NCBI GenBank assembly: GCA_902806415.1
Contig: CADCWN010000099.1
Location: forward strand, 1 to 40,166
From: an uncultured Thermomicrobiales bacterium
GTDB taxonomy: Bacteria; Chloroflexota; Chloroflexia; Thermomicrobiales; CADCWN01
Length of the DNA: 40,166 bases
Direction: 5' to 3'
Shown: piece after piece, positions 15,742-23,730 of the stretch
How positions within the stretch are numbered: position 1 is the stretch's first letter
How the letters are laid out: every line of letters starts with the position of its first letter
Notes under the pieces: generated by a model
What the model saw: the letters and a program-made list of their open reading frames with translations, nothing else
Databases searched by the model: none
Told to the model about the DNA's origin: nothing
Position numbers and translations under genes: made by a program

Positions 15742-15998
15742 TCGCGGTTCGCCGCGCCGAACAAGTACATACGGGTCACCTGCCCCGCAATGCAGGTGTG
15801 GAGGAGGCAGTCAAAGTGGCTGCCTCCTTCGCGTGTGTGCGGGATCAGGCTGTTTGGTGGTGAAACGATTGGGCTTGATGCGACTGCGCCCTAAAGGGAG
15901 CGGCGGCGTGGGGGATCGGGCAGACGTCCGCCCGAATCGGGGCGTGTGTCTCTATCCAATGTGGTGGTTGAACGCCATCCTTGGGGGAAGGGGAAGCC
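15742..15998 (+). promoter_or_regulatory. Long structured leader upstream of the antiporter
   Basis: No protein reads through this stretch. It contains two successive hairpins, CACCTGC/GCAGGTG with an eight-base loop (about 15778-15799) and GGAGGCAG/CTGCCTCC with a nine-base loop (about 15804-15829), then further GC-rich inverted segments such as GGGCAGACGTCCGCCC near 15918. It does not match any riboswitch class I can recall (including the c-di-AMP class common before cation transporters), so its role is open. Confidence 0.35.
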
Positions 15999-17231
15999 AT
16001 GACGCCGATCATGCAGCTACTACTCGTCCTGGCGCTCCTGATCGTCGCGGCGAAACTGGCGGGGCTGGTCAGCACGAAGCTGGGGCAACCCGCAGTCCTG
16101 GGGGAGTTACTGGCCGGGGTGATCCTGGGACCGACGGCGATCAATATCCTGGGGCTGCCGTTCCTCTCCGATAGCCACCTCGGGGAAACGATCTTGCACC
16201 TGGCGGAGATCGGCGTGGTGATGCTGATGTTTATCGCTGGCTTGGAGGTGGACCTGACGCAGTTGCGCAGCGTCGGGCGGGTGGCCTTCTCGGCGGGGAT
16301 CTGCGGGGTACTCGCCCCCCTGTTGCTCGGCGCGGGGGTGGCGCTGGCCTTCGCCTATCCGGGCCAGGGTGCCCTGTTCATCGGGATCATCCTCAGCGCC
16401 ACCAGCGTTAGCATCTCGGCGCAGACGCTTCTGGAACTCGGGCGCTTGCGCGGGCGTGAGGGGGTGGCGATGCTCGGCGCGGCGGTGATCGACGACGTCC
16501 TGGTCATCCTGGTCCTCTCGGTCTTCGTGGCGCTCGCCCAGGGCGGAGGCGGGCTGGCGGCGCTCGGGACGATCACCCTGCGACTGCTCCTCTTCGCCGC
16601 GCTCGCCGTGCCGATTGGTATCTGGGTCCTGCCACGCCTGGCAGGAATGGCGCGGCGGCTGCCGATCAGCGCGGGACTACTCTCGTTCGCCGTGGCCACC
16701 ATGTTCCTCTACGCCTGGGCGGCGGAGTTCATCGGCGGCGTGGCGCTGATCACCGGGGCGTTCCTGGCGGGGGTCTTGCTGGGGCGCACCACCTTCCGGC
16801 ATGATCTGGAGGAGGGGATGCATGGGCTGGCCTACGGGTTCTTCGTGCCGCTCTTCTTTGTCTCGATTGGCTTGCAGGCCAACGCGCGCAGCCTCGGCTT
16901 GGGGACACTCCTCTTCGCGCTGGTGATCAGCGCGGTCGCGGTCGTCTCCAAGCTGCTTGGGGCGGGATTCGGCGCGCGACTGGCCGGGTTCGACCGGGGG
17001 GCGAGTTTCCGCCTGGGGATCGGGATGATCTCGCGCGGCGAGGTCGGGCTGATCGTCGCGGCGGTCGGGATCACCCAGGGCTTGATCGGCGACGAGGTTT
17101 TCGCGGTGATGGTGATCATGGTGCTGGTGACCACGCTCGTCACGCCGCCACTCCTGCGCGCCGCCTACGCGCGGTTGATGGCGGAGGAGCGACGGCTGGC
17201 CGTGGCGAACGTCGGTGGGCAAGAGGATTGA
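15999..17231 (+). CDS. CPA2-family cation:proton antiporter (Kef/NapA type)
   Basis: A 410-residue membrane protein with about twelve hydrophobic helices and no soluble regulatory domain. Family marks are GQPAVLGELLAGVILGP in the second helix, MFIAGLEVDL, and the ion-site helix AAVIDDVLVILVLS carrying the two adjacent Asp residues, plus ISRGEVGLIVA near the end. It exchanges K+ or Na+ for protons across the cytoplasmic membrane. The ATG at 15999 is preceded by GGGGGAAGGGGAA. KefB/C-type TrkA domains are missing; instead a small PII-like protein follows 17 bases later and may take the regulatory role. Confidence 0.92.
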   Translation: MTPIMQLLLVLALLIVAAKLAGLVSTKLGQPAVLGELLAGVILGPTAINILGLPFLSDSHLGETILHLAEIGVVMLMFIAGLEVDLTQLRSVGRVAFSAGICGVLAPLLLGAGVALAFAYPGQGALFIGIILSATSVSISAQTLLELGRLRGREGVAMLGAAVIDDVLVILVLSVFVALAQGGGGLAALGTITLRLLLFAALAVPIGIWVLPRLAGMARRLPISAGLLSFAVATMFLYAWAAEFIGGVALITGAFLAGVLLGRTTFRHDLEEGMHGLAYGFFVPLFFVSIGLQANARSLGLGTLLFALVISAVAVVSKLLGAGFGARLAGFDRGASFRLGIGMISRGEVGLIVAAVGITQGLIGDEVFAVMVIMVLVTTLVTPPLLRAAYARLMAEERRLAVANVGGQED

Positions 17232-17248
17232 CCGAGCGGAGGGTGATG

Positions 17249-17593
17249 ATGGCCGAATTGGTAGTCCTGGTGATCGAGCACGGGGAGCGGATCAATCTGG
17301 TGATCGACGCCTGGCGCGAGATCGGGGTCGAGACGGCGACCGTCCTGGACAGCGAGGGGATGCGCCGCCTGTCGGAGTCGATGCGGATGGATGATGTGCC
17401 GCTCTTCCCCTCGCTGGCGAACCTGATGCGCGGCGACGGCCCGGCGCAAAAGACGATCTTCGCCGTCATCCGCGACGCCGCGCTTGTCGCGACGATCATC
17501 GCGCGGACCACGGCGATCTGTGGCAACCTCGACGAACCGGGCGAGGGGATCCTCTTCACCGTGCCGGTGACACGGGTGATCGGACTCAGATGA
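17249..17593 (+). CDS. Small PII-like regulatory protein paired with the antiporter
   Basis: The 114-residue protein has the size and pattern of PII-like ferredoxin-fold proteins: a first beta strand (AELVVLVIEHGERINLVIDAW), GVETATVLDSEG, a disordered-loop-like middle (about 38-62), KTIFAVIRDAALVATIIART, and a last strand ending GILFTVPVTRVIGL. PII proteins sense nucleotides (ATP, ADP, cAMP and others) and regulate transporters. The fold assignment is from pattern and context, not a clear signature; the classical T-loop Tyr is not evident. Two adjacent ATGs could start it; the second is best spaced from GGAGGG. The TGA stop lies within a heptamer array. Confidence 0.65.
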   Translation: MAELVVLVIEHGERINLVIDAWREIGVETATVLDSEGMRRLSESMRMDDVPLFPSLANLMRGDGPAQKTIFAVIRDAALVATIIARTTAICGNLDEPGEGILFTVPVTRVIGLR

Positions 17594-17706
17594 GTGACGA
17601 GTGACGAGTGACGAGTGACGAATGAAGGACGGGGAGAGAGGCTCGATGTGAGTGGCATTCCCCGTGCGCTATTCGTCATTCGTTGTTCGTCACTCGTCAC
17701 TCGTCA
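17591..17706. repeat. Inverted GTGACGA heptamer arrays between convergent genes
   Basis: Left arm (17591-17625) is four to five direct copies of GAGTGAC-type units; right arm (about 17671-17706) is the reverse complement of the same units. The arms can pair over some 30 bases around a 45-base spacer. Both convergent genes end in the arms: the TGA of the PII-like gene (17591-17593) and the TGA of the permease (17704-17706). Confidence 0.75.
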
Positions 17707-18579
17707 GAGGTCCCGACGGCGGAAGGCGAGGACGGCGAGGCCGAGGAGGACGGCGATGTAGGCGACGGCGTAGACGATCATCGCATCGCTCGGGGGGCGG
17801 GCGACGGCGATCGGGATGGGGCTGTCGAAGCGCAATTGGCTGTTCGGCTGGAGGATACTGCTGGCGAGTCGCCAGATCGTGTCGCTCGGCAGGATGAGGC
17901 TGATGATCACGCCGGTGTTGACCAGCGAGGTGATATTCAGCACCCCGCCGAGCGTCTCCAGCAGTCCGCCCAGCAATGCGCCGCCGTAGAGCATGAAGAC
18001 GACGACGCCGTTCGCCATCGTCTGGAAGACGGTGCTGCCCAGGATCGTCAGCGCCAGCAGGACGAGCGAGACGAGGATCACCAACAGGGTGCCGGGGACA
18101 AAATTCGCTGGGGTGTAGTTGACGACGAGGCGCGCGGTGAGCAGAACCCCCCCGGCCATCAGGGTGATGTAGGTGACGATCATTCCGCCGAAGCCGAGGA
18201 ATTTGCCGATGACCAGTTGCCAGCGGGCGATCGGCTTAGGGACGATCGCCTGGAAGGTGCCGCTCTCGATCTCCCCCGCGATCGTGCCGACCGAGGCGAA
18301 GATCGTCATCACGCCCGCCAGGAAGTTGACGGTGTAGAAGCCGAGGCCAACCATAATTGTCGAGACGAGATCGAGGGTCAGGATCTGGCCGCTCGCGCCG
18401 CCCGGTCGCCCGCCGCGCGCGGCCCGCTGCGCCTCGATCCGCAGGAACTCCTCCCGCACCTGGATGAAACCCCAGAAGTAGACCGCCACGAAGAGGAAAC
18501 TGAGGGCGAGGACGCCCCAGATCATCCGGCGGCGCAGCGCCTCGCGGAAGGTGAGGCGGGCGATTGTCAACGCTTTCAT
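17704..18579 (-). CDS. ABC-2 type transporter permease (NosY-like)
   Basis: The 291-residue protein has six membrane helices with a cytoplasmic Arg-rich loop: an N-terminal MKALTIARLTFREALRRRM amphipathic start typical of ABC-2 permeases, a helix at about 20-40, and the conserved GEIESGTFQAIVPKPIARWQ segment (about 100-125), followed by four helices and a short basic end RRRDL. It would form the membrane part of an exporter, but no ATP-binding subunit is beside it, so the partner must be elsewhere. The ATG at 18579 has GGAG six bases upstream. Confidence 0.88.
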   Translation of the reverse strand: MKALTIARLTFREALRRRMIWGVLALSFLFVAVYFWGFIQVREEFLRIEAQRAARGGRPGGASGQILTLDLVSTIMVGLGFYTVNFLAGVMTIFASVGTIAGEIESGTFQAIVPKPIARWQLVIGKFLGFGGMIVTYITLMAGGVLLTARLVVNYTPANFVPGTLLVILVSLVLLALTILGSTVFQTMANGVVVFMLYGGALLGGLLETLGGVLNITSLVNTGVIISLILPSDTIWRLASSILQPNSQLRFDSPIPIAVARPPSDAMIVYAVAYIAVLLGLAVLAFRRRDL

Positions 18580-18704
18580 CGGGTACTCCGTGCGGTGGGG
18601 GGCGAGGGGCGACGACGGGCGGCGGGGTTCTGCTGATAGAGAACGCGCGGGTACAGGCAAAGTATACCAATGGTCGATGGTCGAAGGTCGAAAGGGGGAC
18701 GGAC

Positions 18705-18838
18705 GGCCCTCACCCCCGCCGCTGCGGTGGCGACCCCCCTCCCAATTCTAGGAGAGGGGTGAGGGCGTTACCGCCAGCGCCCCAACGAGTCCCCCCTCCC
18801 GCTTCAGGGGAGGGGCCGGGGGGAGGGGTCATCCCTCC
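18705..18838. repeat. GC-rich dispersed repeat, composite copy
   Basis: GGCCCTCACCCCCGCCGCTG, then CCCCTCCCAATTCTAGGAGAGGGG, then CCCCTCCCGCTTCAGGGGAGGGG. The blocks are individually palindromic. It fills the gap between the permease start and the amylosucrase stop. Confidence 0.65.
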
Positions 18839-18850
18839 ATGCCAGCGCCA

Positions 18851-20774
18851 TCACGTCGCCACGAGGCAGAGGAGTTGGTAAGGGGCGAGGGTGCGGGGTT
18901 CCGTGGCAACCATCGGGCCGCTGGTCAGGAGATCGACCAGGTGGTAGGCGAGGCCGTGGAGGCGCAGGAGGTTGCCATCGAGGATTTGGGGGTGCTCGGT
19001 GACGTTGGCGAGGATGAGGGCACGCCCGCCGTCGCCCTGGCGCGTGTAGCCGAAGACGTGGTCGTTGCCGACCTCGATGATCTCCGTCGCGGTGCCGTTG
19101 AAGGCAGGGTGCGCGCGGCGGATCGCGGCGAGGTGCCGGATGCCCGCGTGGAGGCGGCCTTCGATCGTCGCGGGGTCATCGTGGCGGGCGGCAGCGTCCC
19201 AGTCCATCCGGGGACGACCGAACCAGCGGCTGTCGTCGGCCAGGGCGGGCTCCAGGTGATAGCCGTAGTCGTTGCGCTGGCCGAGGTCGTCGCCGAGGGA
19301 GAGCAGCGGGATCCCGCCGAAGAGGAGCGCCACGCCGTAGATCAGGAGGATGCGACCGATCGCCAGGTCGATCTCCTCCGCGTCACCGGTGAGGAGGGCC
19401 GCTTCGAGCCCGGCGAGGGAGGCGGTGGTGCCGGCGACGCGGGCATCGCCGGTGCGCGGGTTCTCCTGGAACGGCAGGCCGCGGGCGAAGCTGCCGGGGA
19501 AGCGCCCAGTGTAGAAGGCATTGAGGAAGCGGCGGTGCGCGAACGGGTCGGCGCCGAGGCGGGTGGCGTCGCCGTCGTCGAACGTCCAGCCGATGTCGTC
19601 GTGGCTGCGAATATAGTTGACCCAGGCGCAGCGCGGGTCGAGGCGCACGCGGTCGCGCAGGGACGCGGTCAGCAGGCGGGTCTCGCGGGTCGCCAGCGCA
19701 TCCCAGAGGAGGGCCATCAGCCGGGGGTTGTAGGAGGTCTGGCACTCGCCGGGGCTGATGAATTCGCGCACGTCGTCGGGGTGGACGATCGCCTCGGACT
19801 TGAAGAGGAGGGCGGGGGCGGCGATCCGGGCGAGGGCGTTAAAGGCGCGGACGATCAGGTGCGACTCGGGCAGGTTCTCGCACGCGGTCCCCAGCCGCTT
19901 CCAGATGAAGACGACCGCATCGAGCCGCAGCACCTCCACCCCCCGATTGGCGAGGAAGAGCATCTCCCCGGCCATGCTGCGGAAAACGTCGGGATTGGCG
20001 TAGTTGAGGTCCCACTGGAATGAGTCGAAGGTCGTCCAGACCCAGCGGCCCATGTCGGCGCGATAGGTGAACGAGCCGGGTCGCTGATCGGGGAAGATCT
20101 CGCGCAACGTCCGCTCGTAGGCGTCGGGGATGGTCCGGTCGGGGAAGGTCAGGTAGTAGTCGGCGTATGCCGGGTCGCCCGCCCGCGCGCCGCGCGCCCA
20201 GGCGTGCTCGTCGGAGGTGTGATTGAAGACGAAGTCGAGGACGAGGCTGATCCCAGACACGCGCAACTCGCCAGCCAGGGCGGCGAGGTCGGCCATCGTG
20301 CCGAGGCGCGGGTCCACCTCGCGGTAGCTGCTGACCGCGTAGCCGCCGTCGTTGTTCCCCGCCGGAGCCAGGAAGGGAGGCATCAGGTGGAGGTAGGTCA
20401 GCCCCAACTCCCGGAGGTAGGGCAGCCGCTCGCGCAGCCCGGCCAGATCGCCCGCGAACCGATCGACGTAGCAGAACCCGCCAAACATCCGCCCAGATTG
20501 AAACCAGGCGGGATCGGCCTCGCGGCGGGTGTCGAGAGCCTTGAGGTCGGCGGGGCGGTCGAGCCACCCGCGCGGCCCCCGCCACGATCCGTTCGAGGTG
20601 GTAGAAGAAGTCGTATTGGTCGCCGTAGAGCCGCACGAGGCAGTCGAAGAGGGTCGGGAAGTTGGCCGCGAGCCGCCCCTCGAAGGCGGCCCACTCGTCG
20701 GTCGGGGCGTCGGCGAACTCCGCTCGGAGACGCGGCAACAGGCGGTCGAGCGAGAGATCGGCGCGACGATCCAT
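18851..20774 (-). pseudogene. Amylosucrase (GH13), interrupted by a single-base frameshift
   Basis: Amylosucrase makes alpha-1,4-glucan from sucrose. Read across one frame change the product is about 641 residues, the usual length. The first frame starts at the ATG at 20774 (AGGAGG seven bases upstream) and gives DRLLPRLRAEFADAPTDEW...YGDQYDFFYHLERIVAG; the second continues RPADLKALDTRREADPAWFQ...CYVDRFAGDLAG. The shift falls in a run of five C at 20576-20580: removing one base restores the frame. Catalytic residues sit near 283 (VLRLDAV), 326 (FKSEAIV) and 392 (SHDD), matching the D286/E328/D393 of the Neisseria enzyme. An ATG at 20488 could start a shortened protein lacking the N-terminal domain. 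Real mutation or sequencing error cannot be told apart here. Confidence 0.9.
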
Positions 20775-20844
20775 CGGGTGGCCTCCTGAGCGGGTGGGGA
20801 ACGGTGCTTGCACGCGGGGTTTGTGGCGCAAGGGATAGGCCACG

Positions 20845-20984
20845 GACGGACCTCTCCCCCGGCCCCTCCCCGACGCGGGGAGGGGTGCCACGTTACAGAT
20901 GCACTGGCTGGCCGATAAGGTAGTGCCTCCCCAGCGAGTCACCCCTCCCTTGGAGGGGAGGGGCCGGGAGAGAGGTTTCTCCAA
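20845..20984. repeat. GC-rich dispersed repeat, two blocks
   Basis: CTCTCCCCCGGCCCCTCCCC...GGGGAGGGGTGCC (left block) and CACCCCTCCCTTGGAGGGGA...GGGCCGGGAGAGAGG (right block) are mutually inverted around about 35 bases. No promoter for the following oxidase is obvious. Confidence 0.65.
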
Positions 20985-21043
20985 CTGGTGTATCCTTAGG
21001 CACAGAATTGTCTGGCACAGCCACCGAGCGAGGAGTGATGGGG

Positions 21044-22276
21044 ATGGCGGAGCGGACCTGGGATATCGCGATCATTGGGGGCGGGATCGTCGGGCTGGCG
21101 ACGGCGCTGGAATTGCTCAATCGCAAGCCGGGGCTGCGGCTGACCATCCTGGAGAAGGAGGGGCAGATCGGCCAGCACCAGACCGGCCACAACAGCGGCG
21201 TCCTCCACTCGGGGATCTACTACGTGCCGGGCTCGCTGAAGGCGCGGCTCTGCGTCGAGGGCAAGGAGCGGCTGATCCGCTTCTGTGAGGAGCACGGGAT
21301 CGTCTACGATATGGTCGGCAAGGTGATCGTCGCGACCGACGAGGAGGAGTTGCCGCGCCTCCAGACTCTCTATGAGCGCGGGCTCGCGAACGAGGTGCCG
21401 GGCCTGGAATTGGTCGGGCCGGAGCGGCTGCGGGAGATCGAGCCGCACTGCACCGGGATCAAGGCGCTCTACTCGCCCGCGACCGGGATCACCGACTACA
21501 GCGCGGTGGCGCGCAAGTACGCCGAGCTGATCGAGGTGCGCGGCGGCGAGATTCGCACCTACCACGAGGTGACGGGGATCGAGCGGCGCGGCGGGGTGAC
21601 GCAGCTGACGACGCCGGTGGGGACGGTCGAGGCGCGCTTCATCATCAGTTGCGCCGGGCTCTACGCCGACCGCGTGGCGCAATTGACCGGCAACGCCGCC
21701 GAGCCCCGGATCGTGCCGTTCCGGGGCGATTACTACATGCTGAAGCCGGAACTGGGCGACTGGGTCAAGGGGAACATCTACCCCGTGCCGGACCCGCGCT
21801 TCCCGTTCCTGGGCGTCCACTTCACGCGGCGGATCAACGGTGACATCTGGCTCGGGCCGAACGCGGTCCTCGCCTTCGCGCGCGAGGGGTATGGGCTGAC
21901 CGACGTGAACGTTGGCGAACTGATCGAGGCGCTAAGTTACCCCGGCTTCCAGAAACTGGCGACGAAGTTCTGGCGGACGGGGCTGGAGGAGATGTACCGG
22001 GACGTCAGCAAGAGCGCTTTCCTCGCCTCGCTCCAGCGCTACATACCGGAGTTGACGCTCGACGACATGGTCGTCGGGCCGTCGGGCGTCCGCGCGCAGG
22101 CGCTCGCGCCGGATGGCTCGCTGGTGGACGATTTCATCGTCGATGAGCAGGGCGACACGCTGCACGTCCGCAACGCGCCGTCCCCGGCGGCGACCTCCTC
22201 GCTGGCGATCGGCGAGCTGATCGCCGACGCCGCGCAGAAGGCGTTCGCGCTGGACAAGGTGACGGTGGCGGTGTAG
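21044..22276 (+). CDS. lhgO: L-2-hydroxyglutarate oxidase (FAD-dependent, DAO family)
   Basis: FAD enzyme that oxidises L-2-hydroxyglutarate to 2-oxoglutarate, repairing a side product of central metabolism. The 410-residue protein has the FAD-binding motif IIGGGIVGLATA at about 10-21, the LhgO hallmark HQTGHNSGVLHSGIYY near 44-60, IISCAGLYADRVA, and the C-terminal PSPAATSSLAIG flavin-contacting motif. The ATG at 21044 is chosen because GAGGAG sits eight bases before it; an ATG six bases upstream is too close. It stands alone between repeats. Confidence 0.95.
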   Translation: MAERTWDIAIIGGGIVGLATALELLNRKPGLRLTILEKEGQIGQHQTGHNSGVLHSGIYYVPGSLKARLCVEGKERLIRFCEEHGIVYDMVGKVIVATDEEELPRLQTLYERGLANEVPGLELVGPERLREIEPHCTGIKALYSPATGITDYSAVARKYAELIEVRGGEIRTYHEVTGIERRGGVTQLTTPVGTVEARFIISCAGLYADRVAQLTGNAAEPRIVPFRGDYYMLKPELGDWVKGNIYPVPDPRFPFLGVHFTRRINGDIWLGPNAVLAFAREGYGLTDVNVGELIEALSYPGFQKLATKFWRTGLEEMYRDVSKSAFLASLQRYIPELTLDDMVVGPSGVRAQALAPDGSLVDDFIVDEQGDTLHVRNAPSPAATSSLAIGELIADAAQKAFALDKVTVAV

Positions 22277-22284
22277 GGGATTTT

Positions 22285-22322
22285 ACCCCTCCCCCGGCCC
22301 CTCCCCTGAAGGGGGAGGGGTG
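22285..22322. repeat. GC-rich dispersed repeat, short copy after lhgO
   Basis: TACCCCTCCCCCGGCCCCTC followed by CCCTGAAGGGGGAGGGGTG; inverted, could act as a terminator between the convergent lhgO and oxidoreductase genes. Confidence 0.6.
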
Positions 22323-22395
22323 CCTCGTTGGTATGCGGTGCTGGAAGCGACCGCCTGCGGTGAGGTGCGCGCCAACCATTCGGGCCGGGTCCAGT

Positions 22396-23328
22396 TCAAG
22401 TGCCGCGCAACCGGGCGACGAGCGGGGCGAGGGCGACCATGCTGCGCTCGGGGACGGTGATGTAGGCGAGCCCCCAGCGTTCGCGGCCTTCGCGCAGACG
22501 GTCGGCGAGGGTGTCGAGGGTGCCGAAGAGGGTGTGGGGCGACGACAGCACGGTCGTCGCATCGACCCCCGCCCGCGCGGCGATCGCGGCGACCTCGGCA
22601 CTCGGATCGTCGGTGACCGCGCCGCCGAGGAGCGCGATATTCAGCTCGACATCCTCCCAGCGTAGCCCCGCCGCCTCGCGCACGAGGGTCGCTTTGCGCC
22701 CGACCGACTCTGCGTCGATGTCGGCGCGATCGAGCCCGCCCTCCGGCAGGGCGCGCGGGTTGAGGCCGACGATCCCGGCCTCGCGCGCGGCGAGGGTGAG
22801 GAGGCGCGGCCCGCCGCCGCCGATCAGCAGCGGCGGGCCGGGACGCTGGATCGGGCGTGGCCCGCCGGTGAGGTTCGTGACGCGATAGTGCTGCCCGGCG
22901 AAGTTGACCGGCCCCTCGCCGAAGAGCCCCTTGATGATCGTCACCGCCTCGGCCAGGCGGTCGAGGCGAACGCCGGGCGGCTCGAACGGCAGGCCGACAG
23001 CCTCGTACTCGTCGCGCAGCCACCCCGCGCCGAGGCCCAACTCGAAGCGCCCCTCCGAGAGGACGTCGAGGGTGGCGGCCTCTTTCGCCAGGAGGGCCGG
23101 GTGGCGGAAATCGTTGGCATAGACGAAGGTGCCGATCCGCAGCGAGACGGTCGCCTCGGCGGCGGCGGCGAGCGCGGGGCCGGGGGCGAACTGCGCGCCG
23201 AAATGGTCGGCCAGGAGCCAGGTGTCGTAGCCGAGCGCCTCGGCGCGGTAGGCGCGCGCGACCCACTCGTCGCGCGAACCGGTGCCGTCGGCCTGGACGC
23301 CGAAGCGGAAGGGGCGAGGGGTGGGCAT
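22396..23328 (-). CDS. LLM-class F420-dependent oxidoreductase
   Basis: Luciferase-like TIM-barrel oxidoreductase, 310 residues. Visible marks are RFGVQADGTGSRDEWVARA at the start, LGYDTWLLADHF, the LRIGTFVYANDFRHP strand, LSEGRFELGLGAGW with the helix DEYEAVGLPFEPPGVRLDRL, and PLLIGGGGPRLLTLAAREA. This arrangement is that of the probable F420-dependent family (TIGR03621 type), whose substrates are unknown. The ATG at 23328 has GGAG five bases upstream. F420 use is inferred from the family; no F420 biosynthesis gene is in the window. Confidence 0.88.
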   Translation of the reverse strand: MPTPRPFRFGVQADGTGSRDEWVARAYRAEALGYDTWLLADHFGAQFAPGPALAAAAEATVSLRIGTFVYANDFRHPALLAKEAATLDVLSEGRFELGLGAGWLRDEYEAVGLPFEPPGVRLDRLAEAVTIIKGLFGEGPVNFAGQHYRVTNLTGGPRPIQRPGPPLLIGGGGPRLLTLAAREAGIVGLNPRALPEGGLDRADIDAESVGRKATLVREAAGLRWEDVELNIALLGGAVTDDPSAEVAAIAARAGVDATTVLSSPHTLFGTLDTLADRLREGRERWGLAYITVPERSMVALAPLVARLRGT

Positions 23329-23730
23329 GATGGCTCCTTCTGAGTCGTGGGTCGCGAGTCGTGAGAGAAGAATCCGCAGCGGGACGTGGGGGTATGATAG
23401 CGCGACGAGCGAGGCGGTGTGCGGCGATGGGAACGAGCGATGCTGCGCCGCCGGTTTTGGTGTCCCCGCCCCCAAGTTTATCCCCGTATGGCGACCCCGG
23501 AGACGAAGAGCCCTGAAGCGGGGGGTGGGAGCACGCTGCTTGGCTGTGAGGGAACGGTACTCGCCGGTCTGGCGGCGTGCCCGAGGGAGGCCGGTCCTTT
23601 TCGCGGGATCGCCTGGTACGAAACGGGGATACCGGGGGGCGCGTAGATAAGGTAGGATAGACTTGTAGTGGGCCGATGAGACCGGGCAGCGGTCGGCGGC
23701 GCGAGACTCCGCCGCTGCGGGGAGATAAAT
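23329..23730. other. Intergenic region without a supported gene
   Basis: About 400 bases between the divergent oxidoreductase and VWA genes. All open frames are short, lack ribosome sites and have no recognisable product. TATCCCCGT occurs at 23480 and inverted near 23625, together with GGCGACCCC-like strings, suggesting degraded repeat sequence. The promoter of the VWA operon should lie at its right end; TAGGAT near 23653 is the only candidate -10 and has no good -35. Confidence 0.5.

Noticed and set aside
15742-15998. c-di-AMP (ydaO type) riboswitch before the antiporter
   Set aside because: The conserved core strings of that class are not found in the leader.
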